The translations under genes and the position numbers were made by a program. Below, in pieces: positions 11,570-23,366 of a stretch of DNA of 64,000 nucleotides; the first letter of the stretch is position 1, and the number at the start of each line of letters is the position of its first letter. The notes below the pieces were generated by a model. It searched no databases. It saw only the letters and a list, made by a program, of their open reading frames with translations, and was not told where the DNA came from. The stretch covers positions 3,224,001 to 3,288,000 of the forward strand of contig JANCIK010000002.1 in assembly GCA_028532985.1 (NCBI GenBank). Direction: 5' to 3'. This DNA is from Stropharia rugosoannulata (taxonomy: Eukaryota; Basidiomycota; Agaricomycetes; Agaricales; Strophariaceae).

Positions 11570-12428
11570 AAGGGAGTACACGGTGATGCTCTTTCTAAAT
11601 AAACTTTCGAGTGCGCGGGCTCAGTACACAATCAGTACAGTATTTTTATGCGGCTAATTCCAAGCTAATTCATCCAGTGGGACAAAGTGCGGCTGTTAGG
11701 TGGTATACGATTGAAATACGGTTTCTTTCTAGCGAACCTCTTGCCTGGGTAAATAAATACAATGAGTTCTAAGCTTACTCGTATGTTTCGTAAAAGGTAG
11801 TGAAGTAAACTAGATCCTGGAGCGTTTGGCGAAAGATGTATGGCAGGAAATGTACAGTATGTAGTTCAGAGTTGGTATGTAGACTGCTTACTAGTTTGCA
11901 AATGAAAACTCTGGGATCTGGATCCTGATATTACGACCAATTTATAAGTATCTGTAGCATGTTCATGACAATCCTCCTGGGGCCTGTGTTCCTACTGGAA
12001 AAGAAATACAAGAGGGTGCGCTTGGGGTGCGCGCTCGCAAATCAATGCCGAATATTGCCGAGAAAGCGGAGATGGAAAGCACCCCTTCCGTTCACGGCGA
12101 TGCCTTGCGCTGCATTCACGTGACCCGGGTGGAAATGAGTTGGTCATAGCTGAGAGGGGCCGGAGCCGCAACTGCCTTGTTTCTGTCCACCACCGTCTTG
12201 TTGACGTCGCTGGTGCCATTCAAATCTTTGAACCCGAAACCAGTGGTTAGAAGCTGCAGAATTGGTAACCTTAGACTGGTAGGTCTCTACACATGCATTT
12301 ACTGATGGAGAGAGCGCTACACGGCCGTTTGTCAGACACTAGTACGCTGTACAGTAAACGACCAGAACAGAGCTTGATTCATCCTTGTGAAATCCCCACG
12401 GAGAAAATCCCGCTATCCCTCCTCGACA
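11570..12428. other. Intergenic stretch, no gene recognised
   Basis: About 860 bases between the acidic orphan and TFIIB. Open frames on both strands are short and without family resemblance. Nothing else stands out. Confidence 0.45.
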
Positions 12429-13536
12429 ATGGCATACGCTCAACCCTTTCCACTTGCTGCGCCACAACAACCGAAAGGCCCTGCCCCGCCAACCTTTGGA
12501 CCGGACCTAGCTGTTCGACTCATCTGCCCGGAATGCAGAGACCCCAACCCAAACATTGTCGAGGAGTTCGGTAGCGGAGATCTCGTGTGTGGTAACTGCG
12601 GCCTGGTTTTAGGAGATCGTATCGTTGATACGAGGAGTGAATGGAGGGTACGTCATAGTTTCCAGTCGAGTTTGGAAGTTTTCCAGACTGACCTTCCTCA
12701 AGACATTTGCAAATGATGAAGGAGACGATCCTTCTCGTGTCGGTGCAGCGTCCGATCCCCTCATGGAGGGCATGGAACAGCTTGAGACACTCATTAGCTT
12801 TCGTGATGGCGGCTCTGGAATCGCTCGAGAGCTACAAAGGGCTTCCTCTCGATCTCAAAATTCACGGTCTGAACGCAACATTTTGACTGCTTTCCGCGAT
12901 ATTTCTAGCTGGTGTGACCAGTTTTCTTTGCCGAAGACTATCAGCGATATAGCGAAGCAGCTCTACAAGCGTTCAGACGAGGAAAAACTTTTGCGTGGCA
13001 AACCCTTGGATGCTGTCATTGCTGCGTGTATATTCATTGCATGCCGACAGGCTCATGTGCCCCGAACATTTCGTGAGATTTGCAACCTCACGCATGTATC
13101 GAAGAAAATACTAGGGCAATGCTACAAAGCGTTGGAGCAAGCCTTCAACCTGTCCCCAGGTGCATCTGCCGTCCACACCGCCTCTTCACCCTCCACAGGC
13201 CCAGAAAATCTCCTTGTTCGATACTGCAATCACTTGGATTTGCCGCCAAACGTACAGGCTATATGTGGTGATATCATCGTTGCAGCAAGGAAACACGGCA
13301 TTGCAGATGGCCGTAGTCCGGTGTCCATTGCAGGGGGGGCTATATATTTCACTTGCCATTTGTTGGGCAAGGTGAAATCGGTCAGAGATATTAGTGCTGT
13401 TGCGGGTGTGAGCGAAGGAACCATTAAGTTGGTTTATCGGCTCTACTATGCAGATAAGGAGAAGCTAGTCAAGAAGGAATGGATTGACGAGGGCAAGGCC
13501 AGGTTGGACCGCCTTCCTCTTGACGCTAACAGGTAG
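12429..13536 (+). CDS. SUA7: Transcription initiation factor IIB
   Basis: General RNA polymerase II factor that bridges TBP-bound promoter DNA and the polymerase. Exons 12429-12647 and 12703-13536 (donor GTACGT, acceptor CAAG) give 349 residues, close to yeast TFIIB at 345. The zinc ribbon has Cys 33, 36, 54 and 57 (ICPEC ... [14 protein letters not shown]). The B-reader/linker is [20 protein letters not shown]. Two cyclin-like repeats follow: about 125-200 ([30 protein letters not shown]) and about 225-310 ([52 protein letters not shown]). The start is the ATG at 12429; an in-frame upstream ATG at 12387 lies in what is probably leader. It converges on RRS1. Confidence 0.97.
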
Positions 13537-13825
13537 ATGTCTTCTTTCACTCATTTTACTTATCACTGTCGTTCGTGTATCAACATTCTAACACGTATGG
13601 TGCAATCGCATCGGACATAATCACATTAATTATTTACATTTGTACTGGTAGTCATGGCCTTTTGTGTCACTCAATACACTCTGTATCTTGGAATTACTAG
13701 CAAACGTTGGTCATCTTATGTATACATGAGAACTTTGCTCATCTAGTCTGAAGTGCATGCACAAAAAGCTGCCAACTGGCGCTAATACAACAGATTGGAA
13801 AATACAAGACCGGTGGACGCAATAC

Positions 13826-14976
13826 TTATCGCCTTCCTCCTCGTCCACGAATACCCTTTCCCCCTCTGCCTCTTCCTCCTGATAACTCGCGTCCGAGTGC
13901 GATGCCACCGCGGCCTTTGCTGGCATGGCTAATGGCTTTTCGGACATTCAAAGAGGAGTCGTCGCGAGGCTCACTTCTCATTTTTTTGGAGTCACTCTCC
14001 ATTTTTGCAATTAGATCCAGTGATGATTTCATCTCTCTATCTGCAGTCGATTCTGTAGGGTCGTACTGAATATACCAAACATATATTCAAATAACGAAAG
14101 TAGAAAAAATGAGAATCACGCACCTTCCGCTTCACGCCGCGTAACTTTTTCTCGCCGTCCAGCTTCTTATCGAATTTGCCCATACTTGCTGTGCTTATGC
14201 GAGTAGTGGCAAGCGTGCGGTCGATCTCTTCTTTGCGTTCTTGCCGTGGGTTTCCGCTGGCACGGGCGACATTTTGTTGCTGCTTCTTCTCGTTCTTCGC
14301 CACACGCTCTTTGCGCTCGTCTCGAGCAGCTTTTCTAGGGTCCCAATCAACATCTGAGAAAATAGGTTAATAAATATTGTAAAGAACAGCGGATACAGGA
14401 CTTGCCGGCATTGAGGGGAACCTCGTGGATCCATTGTTCCTCAACATCTTTGTTCTTTCCATGTCTACCCCACCTATCAACCCACTCCTGCTTTTCTTCG
14501 TCCCACACCTTCTTGTCCTTCTTCGCGTGTGAAATACCCTTAGCGGCAGCGAATTTCTCCCATTTTGTAGGAGCTTTTGGTTTTGGTAGAGGCTTCGCTC
14601 GAGGTAGTTGGTATACGGGAGGAGGGAGAACTGCAAGAGGGCCGTCGGGGGATGGTTTTGTAGGTAGCGAGAAAAGAGATGCCATGAGCGCCTGGACACC
14701 ATCACGCGCGAGTGTTTGGAGATGCTCCTCTAAGTTTTCACTAAGAAGGGTTGGTCACTAAGCCCTTAAATCTTTAAGGTGTTTTACAGACTTATACGTT
14801 TCCTCTTCAATTGGATTCAAATCTGTAACTAGTAGCAGACCTGGGTCGACCTCCAGAGCTATGTCTTTTTCGACGGTAACTACCTGACTAGAGCATTTGT
14901 TAGTACAACATATAATCGTTAAGAAGAAAGCGTACTATTTTGCGGCATGCTCTTGTAGAATATTGGAGACATCCAT
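13826..14976 (-). CDS. RRS1: Ribosome biogenesis regulatory protein RRS1
   Basis: Nucleolar factor that, with Rpf2, brings the 5S RNP into pre-60S ribosomes. The ATG at 14976 gives MDVSNILQEHAAK, spliced to QVVTVEKDIALEVDPGLLL. The family signature is clear: PPPVYQLPRAKPLPKPKAPT, KWEKFAAAKGI, KKDKKVWDEEKQEWVDRWG. Downstream come TRISTASMGKFDKKLDGEKK and KRK in the next exon. The protein ends in an RGG-rich tail (GRGRGGKGIRGRGGRR). There are four introns; the first has donor GTACGC and acceptor CTCTAG. It is head-to-head with TAF12, with 210 bases between the start codons, so a shared promoter is likely. Confidence 0.95.
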
Positions 14977-15186
14977 TATTGTTGAAGTAGGTAGTAGCCG
15001 AGCACGTACACAAAATTCGAAAAAGATATTTCAGGTGCATGTTTGGTCCGGATGTGCTTGGCAAACGCGTGGGTCTGTAATTGCAATTGGCACTCTCCGA
15101 GCCCGTTAACTTGTGGACCGTACAAGGACCGTACATAGCACTTCACGCCTTGCACCTGCTTGCATCCAACCTGCACATCTCCCAGG

Positions 15187-16485
15187 ATGAGTCAACAGAA
15201 CAATGCCGCCGGACCAAGCTCGAACCTTCAGGCCACTGCACCGGCGAGTACAGATTCTCCTGCGGTCGCTCAGAACGACATGATAAAGGCTCTTGGTAAC
15301 ATTGTAAAGTCTCAAACCGGAGAACCGATATCGAATGAGAAGATCTCGCAGCTCCTCTTGGCTAACATGGCTACCCTTGTCCAGCAAGGGAAGCTGACTC
15401 AAAGGCAGATTATACAGGTGCGCCCCCTTCGATTTCGCCCGTACCATGCTTTGTACTCACGCGCCTTTTATTCGCGTATGTGCCATGTAGTTGAAAGAGT
15501 TTGCAGATACACATAAAGGACAGCCTCCGGGAACTGCGCCTGCACCTTCTGCTGCTACTGCCGCCGTGGCTAACACGCTAAAGGTATGCATATGCATGTC
15601 CACACCATTGTTAATGTTCTCATCTTGGACCGCCACCCTAGGCTGTAGTGCCCAATATTTCGCAAGCACAAAATCTCGGGATGCAATCTGCTATAAAGCC
15701 TGGAAGCTCGGATACCCTGCCAACATTGGCCGCTACTTCTTCGGCAGATTTCTACCCCACTATAAGTCAAACTCTTAATACCACCAATCCCGGGCCAGTC
15801 CAGTGGCCACAAACACGTCCAACGCTTACAGGTGGAATAGTTGCTGGACGAATGTCAGGTATGAGACGTTCAACTGTATATGCTTATATATGCTTACTGC
15901 TTTCCGTTAGGCACCCCCGCACAGATTGCCAGACCGCCCGATGACCCCGCAATACTGACGGCCGATGATGGCAGACAACGGAGGAAGAGTACGCCGGGTG
16001 ACCAGAGTATGAGGAGGACGATACAGGATCTTGTGGCAAGCGTTGATCCCAACGTCAAGATCGACCCTGAAGTTGAAGATGTACGTGCGGCACCCTCACT
16101 TTTGGCCACAATTAATTGAAAATATCAGCTCCTCCTAAATATCGCAGATGAATTTATTGACTCGGTCACGAATTTCGCATGCCGGTTGGCAAAGCATCGC
16201 GGGGGAGATGTACTCGAAGTTCGAGACTTGCAGCTGCATCTGGGTAGGTTGCCAGGCTGTTCAAATTCTTTGAGTTAAAGCTGATTGTGTACAACCGTAG
16301 AACGCAATCATAATATTCGTATACCTGGTTTCGACGAAACACGGATATCGCTAGCGCAATCGGGCCCCGCTACCGTACTGAACGCTGCTGCGGGCAAAAA
16401 GGGCGCGCAAGGACCACATTTGACTCTCCGGAGTCAGCGCCTTGCCCAAGTCTCTCAAGCTAAACGAGAAGCGAAGTTAATGTAG
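15187..16485 (+). CDS. TAF12: TFIID/SAGA subunit TAF12
   Basis: Histone-fold subunit that pairs with TAF4 in TFIID (and Ada1 in SAGA). The six exons, 15187-15417, 15491-15583, 15642-15858, 15911-16080, 16129-16243 and 16301-16485, all join in frame to give 336 residues. The histone fold lies near residues 220-290: [66 protein letters not shown]. The N-terminal half is Ala/Pro/Gln-rich with a Met/Gln patch ([20 protein letters not shown]). The fungal short tail ends AKREAKLM. It converges on TIP41. Confidence 0.95.
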
Positions 16486-16595
16486 CATTCGAGCTGCTCC
16501 TCCTTGCTGTCGTTTATCTGAGACTTGTATCTATCAGTTAGTTCAGGATTGTAAAATACATATTGTCGATTGTGCTGTACCAATATACGTGTAAT

Positions 16596-17713
16596 TTAGA
16601 CTGCATTGAGTACAGCTACTTGAGTCTTGAAACCCAGTCCTCGCCACCCAGTGCCCGCACCTTCCCTTTGGGAAACGCTGTTAGGTAGCTCTGACAATAT
16701 TTTCGCTATAAAACCGGGATCAGTCAATGGGGTCAGATCATCGCGTCTGGGAAGATACTAGAAGAAACGTAAGAAAGATGTTTAAGCACATAACTATGAA
16801 TTCGTACTCGTTGGACGCGTTCATATGGTGCCTCCCACCCAGTTATTTCGCGTATGATTGTCGGCGGTGAGGTCTGGAACGAATGGAACATACGGGTATC
16901 GTACGTCCTGAAGAGTACCTGGTCTACACGCAGCGTGAACCGAGCCAGAATAAACCAGCAAGTCGGCATTACTCGCTTTGTTGACTCAGCACAGATCTTC
17001 AGAGAAGTTGCACAGATAAACTCACTATCCGCACGATGAGCGTAGAAGAGCCATTATCATGTAGTTCATCTTCGAATAACGGGATCTCTGCATAGAAAAG
17101 GATAGGATCTGGCTTGGTCAATTCAGACATTGGAATTGCATCGTCGACATTTTCAGGATCTGCAGGTCTCCAAGGTATTGTAGGCGAGACAGGCACATGG
17201 AGCCTGGACGAGTTATCATCTTCTTCGGTTAGCTCGATGAAGCCTTCATGACCTGTATATGCTGTGGTGTATGTCCAGTCATACGGCTTCGCAACCAAGG
17301 TCTGAGGCAATGGTAATGCCGAGTTCGGGTCTGTTCTATGAGGATTACGCAGAAGCTGTATATGAGTTTCTAGCGTTATGCATATAAGATAGTGTACCTT
17401 GCCTGCTCTTGAGCCATTTATCCGCGTAGCCTACTTTTACGCCTCCGTCGCCTGCGCCAAGCTCGCCTGCTTTTACACAGCGCAGTGCCTCGAGAGTGCT
17501 AAAGGCATACTTTGTCCCGGATGGACGATGCTTCAAGGTCAGGAAATTGTTGCCAAACGTCATCTCAGGCAGCGGGATACCGAGCTCAGCATTGAGCGCA
17601 TCGCACTCGGGGGCGTTGGAGATAGGCTTCGTCGATGCAGTGATAACCCAGCCGTTGATGTCTATAGAACGCGTATTTGGTGACTCAAAGAGCTTGTGAT
17701 GAGGGATAGCCAT
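16596..17713 (-). CDS. TIP41: TIP41-like protein, PP2A/TOR signalling regulator
   Basis: In yeast Tip41 binds Tap42 and modulates PP2A-type phosphatases downstream of TOR. Family motifs seen: IDINGWVITASTKPISNAPE, IPLPEMTFGNNFLTLKHRPS, ALRCVKAGELG, VAKPYDWTYTTAYTGHEG, DPILFYAEIPLFEDELHDNG, MPTCWFILARFTLRVDQVLF and RTYDTRMFHSF. The C-terminal exon ends FKTQVAVLNAV with a TAA at 16598-16596. The ATG at 17713 is chosen (MAIPHHKLFESPNTRS). The frame is open to another ATG at 17761, and that short N-terminal extension cannot be excluded. It is head-to-head with the dynein gene: 180 bases between starts. Confidence 0.93.
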
Positions 17714-17893
17714 TACGTTGTATGCAGACCGTGCAAGGTTATTGGGAAGAAGATAAAGCACGTAACCTACCGTAACGCGAAACTTAACAATGCATGATCA
17801 ATTGATTCCGTCGCTCCCTTCTCCGCAAGAGCACGACAACGTCAAACAGGCACCTTCCTCATACTCCGACCGCGACCATTGAGTAAACAAGTT

Positions 17894-19803
17894 ATGGATA
17901 TTTCACGTTCGTCTACCCCAGAGGCGCCCACGCAAGATCTATGGTCTTCTATCCTCAATTCCGTCTCTTCATCGCGCTCAATACCCGCGAAACAGATATT
18001 AATCCTCGGCCAGCCGTCTTCAGGCAAATCCACAATTGCCTCCGCCCTCCTTCATAAGCCTTCGTCGGACGAGCAAAAAGACGACCAGCGCATTGACTTT
18101 GCTGTTGGATACGACTTCGCAGATGTACGCGACGACGCGGACGAAGGCGAGCCACACCCCCGTCTTTTCTTTTGTCACCAAGGACTTACAGCAAGATAAA
18201 CAGATACCCTTGCACGACTGTCAGTCTACACTGTGCCCTCGTCGGCACATTCTTACACTGCGCTGCTGCCCCACTTCCTGCCCCCTCGGACATCACTCCA
18301 TCAGACACTTGTAATCATTGTGCTTGACTGGACGCGGCCCTGGACGTTTGTTGAGGAGCTCGAAACATGGCTGAGTTGGGTCGAGAAATGGGCTAAGGGC
18401 GATGGCTCACGCGAGCTGGAGATTACACGCGAAGAATGCCGCGAACGACGTGCGTACCGCTATTGTACGGCTCGTATTCATGAAGCACGGTACTAACACC
18501 GTGATTCAACAGTGCAAGCCCATTTGCAACACTATACCGAACCATCGGCTGAAGAGCTGCCCACGACGAACTCAACACTCTCAAACACAATTTTACCCCT
18601 AGGACTTGGTACATTTACTCATAACTCAGCCGGCGTCTCCATTATCGTAGCGTGCACGAAAGCCGACCTGATTGATGAAGGTAATGACATGGCTGCCGGG
18701 ACGTCGGGCATGGGCAGCATGGTTAAGGGCAAAGGGGGTGAATGGGAAGAGCGGACGGACGGAGTTATGCAGGTTCTACGAACAATCTGTCTGAAGTGTA
18801 AGTTTACTTGAACATCCACTTTTATTTTGAACTAACATATGAAATAGATGGAGCTGCTCTATTCTACACAACTCCTCAGCCGGCTAATCTTCAAGTACTA
18901 CGGCAGTACGCTCTCCACATGCTGTTCATGCCTCCCGCACCGTCTCCTGGGCAGCCATCTGGGTCGGAGATTCAAGCACCTACTCGGAAATTATTCCCCT
19001 TTACGTATAAACCAAATACATTAGATCGTGATCGTATAGTGGTACCGGCTGGATGGGACAGTTGGGGCAAGATCGGTGTCCTGAGAGACGGGTTTGATGC
19101 AAAAATGTGGGGCGAGGCATGGGAGCGGGATCTGGAAGCAGATGAGGGACAGAGTGGGGAGGCAGGAGCGAAGAAAGCCTATGCTAACCTCGTCCCGGAT
19201 CAAGGATCCAAAGTGAGTTTGAGGAATTGCAACGTCATACATTATCTTACTTCTCTTTTAAAGCTTCCTCCCTTGCCCCCTTTCAACAACCCCACTCCAG
19301 AGCAAACTTTCCTCGCAAAGAACTACGACGAAAAGAAAGCGGAGAGGGACCCGCGCGGTGCATTTAGGAACCCTCAAGACTTTGCCGGCGCCGCAGCAGG
19401 TATTGTTGGCCCTCTTGGAAGCAGTAGCTTCAATCTGCCAAACGTTGAACGCGCCATGTCCGAAATGGAGGCGGGGATGGGTGGTGCCTCGGCCCTCAAC
19501 ATGAGCGTGGCGGGTAGGGCGCCGACTCGGGCCCCAGCACCCGCCAGTAGACCTGCTGGTCTCTCCGCCCTGTCTTCAACTGGTCCCTCTAGCATTTCTA
19601 GTGCACGCTCTCCTGTGTCGCCTTCACCAGGCGGCGTGTCGCCCAGTGGAGGCGCTGGTGGCCAGTCGCAACATGAAGTGCTGCATAACTTCTTCCAAAG
19701 TCTACTAAGCACAAAGGACAGGTCGGCTGGTTCCGCACGTAGCAGCCCAGCGAAGCCCGGGGCCAATGGTAATGCAAATGGGACCGTAGAAGAAGGAAAT
19801 TGA
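17894..19803 (+). CDS. Dynein light intermediate chain
   Basis: Cytoplasmic dynein 1 subunit linking the motor to cargo adaptors. Exons 17894-18146, 18204-18449, 18513-18797, 18848-19212 and 19264-19803 give 562 residues. The P-loop-like GQPSSGKS is at residues 39-46. The Ras-like fold continues with DTLARLSVYTVP, TLVIIVLDWTRPWTFVEELE, SIIVACTKADLIDEG and YGAALFYTTPQPANLQVLRQ. The tail is Ser/Pro/Gly-rich, with NPTPEQTFLAKNYDEKKAER and HEVLHNFFQSLLS, the latter a likely adaptor-binding amphipathic helix. The first intron appears to use a GC donor (GAAG|GCGAGC at 18147). The only GT alternatives in phase give introns of 42 bases or less. Family identity is strong. Confidence 0.92.
18147..18203 (+). 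other. Candidate GC-AG intron in the dynein light intermediate chain gene
   Basis: A 57-base intron with donor AAG|GCGAGC and acceptor AAACAG. Joining here reads DDADE-DTLARLSVYT, which matches the family's spacing. GT donors in the same phase exist at 18162 and 18174 but would give introns of only 42 and 30 bases with poor donor contexts. Confidence 0.5.
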
Positions 19804-20396
19804 GGGGTGCAGATGCTGTTGACGGCCGTAAAGTTTATATTTCTTGCATTTACTGGCTCTTTCGGATTACTTTCTTTTCTCTTACATATAATCTATGCTT
19901 GATACTCTTTACTTAACTTGGAGTTGACTTGGAGGAGAGTGAGAGAAAATGTCTAAAGTCGACCTGCCTGGAGATCAATCCTGTATTTCGATAGACATCA
20001 CCATCAATTCTGCAGGATGACATTTCGCAGGGAAGTCCTGTATTTCATCTGTACATAAATAATTAACTTGAATATGGACTGCTGAACAAACTTTGAAGAT
20101 AAAATTAGCGTCGGCGGCAGTGCTGGGCTATGTATGCGCGCCACCGACCTGTTTACTCTTATTTGTCTGGAATGTGCCTGCGGGGCAAAGACAATGAGCG
20201 GATCGCATATAACGACGCTCGCCGACTCTACAGAACGGCCTATACCACTGCCGTACATCTTTACATCCTATTTATTTCCTTTATCCACTTTCCTCTGCTC
20301 AGAATGGGCAAGTGGTGCGTCTCTATGGCCATCCGCGCCCATTGAAACGCTTGTTAAAGCCTCTTTGTTCTTTCAGGACTCCAGACTATACAGACG
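19804..20396. other. Intergenic stretch, no gene recognised
   Basis: The 3' flank of the dynein gene and the upstream region of the following orphan. No coding or repeat structure is seen. Confidence 0.45.
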
Positions 20397-21687
20397 ATGT
20401 CCTCCACGCAAAAATATCCAACCTGGTGTAAGCCATCATCCTTCATAGTGTTTCACGACTCTGGTAACTTACCTCTTTCCCAGGTCTGGATCCATTCGGC
20501 GAGCGGCAGTTGAGAAGGAGCCGTCGATATCATACGAGAATTTTGTGACCGACTTGGACACCGGAGACTCTTTCACCGCTTCCCTTATTGACATTCTGGT
20601 CAAAGTGTGTCACCGTTTCGCTCCGTTACATACCACGTTAATCTAGCCCCAACGGCAGGAACTAGCTGATCGTCGAACCCGCACAAACGACAATGATCGC
20701 AAACTTGTTGGCGAGCGCACGATTCGAAGTTTGCGCACGCTTGCAAACAATTCACGTACGTTCTCGCAACGCATCGGATACACCCATCCTCGGCGCAGTT
20801 CTGCTAGACCTGAGTACTTCGCCGCTACGGCAAATCCTATGGACCTCGACGACGACGAAGAGGAATATGATGTGATGATGGAAAATCCGTCCGCGGTTGA
20901 GGGTATTCGGGTGAACAGCGACCTGTACGATGCATATGCGCCAAGCCATTGGGCAGCCCCTTCCATGCGACGAAATACCGCCAGTCCGCCTACCACCGAG
21001 GAATGGGCGGCTCCAGAGGCTGCTGCTCGTCCTTGGACGTTCTCAACTATGAATACGGGGTTGACTCGACAAGCGTCAATCCGGCGCCCTCGCTCTCGGG
21101 TTATAGACTTTCACGAACATGCTCATCGCCGGCGCTCAAACGTGCGTGACTCATTAACAAGCTCGCGATCAGATGCGCCGGAGTCAGTGACGGAGCCTCG
21201 AGAGGGCCTTTCGACTGGGATTGTACGCCGCTTTTTCCCTCTTTCCAGGGCACGTCGGTTTGCACCAGTATATCCTACATGGCCTGAAGGTCCCGACACA
21301 CTTAGTCCGGACTCCGACGACGCCGGGTCAGCATACTACTCCGGGTGGGTAGGCGCGACACCCGATGCAACACAACCCCCTCCCGAACCAGAAAATCAAG
21401 AAGAGACTGAGTTCCTGCTGAGAGCACCACGATTGCGCCTGCGCACTACTCCAGAACAACTTGTTGCAACGCAGGCATCTTCAGAAGATGAAATTCCTGG
21501 CTTCTCGCGTTCTTACTATGCGGAAGGTCCTGTGGCTGAGGATGCTGCTCCACAAGGCCCTGAGAACACGAACACTGAGGATACATCTACCTCTTCACCC
21601 AGGCCAGAGGGAACAACGGCCCTTACCACGGATGAGCCAGTGGCATATCCTACTCCCGGATCGACGGAAAACGAGAACACCGCGTAG
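20397..21687 (+). CDS. Hypothetical protein, Ser/Pro/Arg-rich, unrecognised
   Basis: Exons 20397-20425, 20484-20604 and 20659-21687 join in frame to 392 residues. The start MSSTQKYPTW is chosen because its GTGTAA donor and CCCAG acceptor restore SGSIRRAAVEKEPSISYENF. The first 90 residues look like a small ordered module (FVTDLDTGDSFTASLIDILV, then ELADRRTRTNDNDRKLVGER). A short acidic patch (MDLDDDEEEYDVMMENP) follows. The rest is disordered, with arginine-rich patches (SRVIDFHEHAHRRRS, RRFFPLSRARRF) and a Glu/Thr-rich C-terminus. No signal peptide, transmembrane segment or catalytic motif is seen. I do not recognise the family. Confidence 0.7.
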
Positions 21688-22100
21688 ACTTACATTTCTT
21701 CATATGCCATTGTGCTGCCCTTGAAGCCTGGCACTATAATTTTCTTGGTTGTTTTCCTGCCTGAGGACTCTTGTATAATCACCAAAAATGCTATACCAAA
21801 GTATTTAAGATCTTTTGTACTTTTTTGTTTGTTTCTCCCTTGTTCTCGTTTATATGTCTTACCCAGTATGTATAAATCACACATCGTATGACGAGAAGAC
21901 TTGTATTAGCTTGTACTCTAGTTAGAGGCAATATCTAGAGCTGTATGCAGTGCTTTATAGCACAGCCACATGTGTGTTAACTCAAACCGCCCCTTGACTT
22001 CCAATTGACTTCTGTTGACTTCAACACTCTATTCCAATCTACTCACTGTTACGCATTCTCTTTTTTAAAGTAAAATCTCTCGTTCGAGATTAGCGCATCT
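21688..22100. other. Intergenic region with TTGACTTC direct repeats
   Basis: Upstream of the TLS1-like gene, three TTGACTTC units occur at about 21993-22024 with irregular 6-8 base spacers. They lie some 80 bases before the ATG at 22101. They could be transcription-factor sites; no factor is assigned. Confidence 0.4.
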
Positions 22101-23302
22101 ATGGCGACTGTTCCGATGATTAAGAAACGTACGCGCCCTCAAATACGAGTGCGCGAAATATCAATAGAGCGAGAGGAGGAGACCCCACAACAAACAGAGG
22201 AACAAGAGGAAGCTATTGCGTTCGTGCAGAATTCCCTCTAGAACCCTGATATTCTTGCTTACCTTCCTTTACAACAAAGGTTAAACGATCTGTTGGAATT
22301 GCGCAAATTGCGCAAGGCTCGGGAGGGCATCGACGTTGCCAAGCTTAACAGGGGCGACGCACGGAAGAAGAAGAAGCGAGTGCACGAGGAGAAAGGAGGA
22401 CTGAAGAGAGGTGTCCACGACGAGGACGAAGAGTGAGTTATATCATTTATCTCTAAGCGCCTGTCTGCTGACATGGGTTCTTGTTCAGCGACGAAGAAGG
22501 GAAAGAGGCGCGCACACGTAGGGTTATACGATCGAACAACTTCACGCAGCAGACGAACACACTCGACGTCGACAAACACATGTACGTAAACTCTATGCAT
22601 CATATTACGCCCTGAAATTCTTATTCGCGCAGGATGGCTTACATTGAGGAGAATCTCAAAGTGCGGAGCAAACCAAAGGAGGAATCTGACGACGAGGATG
22701 CAGGATGTATAGACCCACAAGAGGCGCTGTACAACATTGAGGACAGATGGAAAGTTGAGAAACAGAAGCCAACTACGGACGTTGGTAGCGTCACGAATAG
22801 TCTGACTATGCTCACCGCTATCCCCGAGGTCGATTTAGGCATGGAGTGCGTCTCATTGGTTTTCTTTGTCCGGCTGTGTATTTGTTGACTGTTTCCCCCA
22901 TAAGTACCCGACTGAAGAATATAGAAGATACGGAAAAGGCAAAGAGGGTGGTCGCTGAAGAACGCCAGGAGCGGAAGAGGGTCAAGAACGATGAAGAACA
23001 TCTGGTTGCTTCACGTTGTAAGCGAGGTCATCCATTTTTCATCCTTGGACATCCACTAACAACATCTGCAGTCTATAGGCCAAATACAAGAGCAAAGTCC
23101 GACGCCGATGTCCTCAGAGATGCCAAATTAGAAGCAATGGGCATGCCCCCTCAGGATGATTCACCCCGAAGGTCAAATCATGACCGGATACAAATGGCTA
23201 CCGACGAAATAGTGCGTGCCTATACGGTTTTGAATTTAATACGCCAATATTTACAAAATCAATAAGGTTATGGAGCGCTTCAAAAAGAGAATGCGGAAGT
23301 GA
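22101..23302 (+). CDS. TLS1: TLS1/C9ORF78 (HCA59) family splicing-associated protein
   Basis: Family members bind the spliceosomal helicase Brr2; fission yeast Tls1 affects splicing of telomere-protection transcripts. Seen: ELRKLRKAREGIDVAKLNRG near the N-terminus, NNFTQQTNTLDVDKHMMAYI, ALYNIEDRWKVEK, the signature TAIPEVDLGME, and the C-terminal ATDEIVMERFKKRMRK. Exon 1 is 22101-22219; the first intron (22220-22279, donor GTTCGT) removes an in-frame TAG. At least five further short introns follow, with the last just before the terminal VMERFKKRMRK exon. The stop at 23300-23302 lies only 64 bases from the stop of the convergent sedolisin. Family call is by motif; the fine role in this fungus is inference. 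Confidence 0.85.
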
Positions 23303-23366
23303 TTTCCCAACGTGTGGCCCCAGGGCAGTATATATGTATCTGTATTATGTCCGTTGATTTGAATTC

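Noticed and set aside
11992..12219. A 75-codon minus-strand frame upstream of TFIIB
   Set aside because: Arg/Ser-rich chance frame in the promoter region; no homology recognised.
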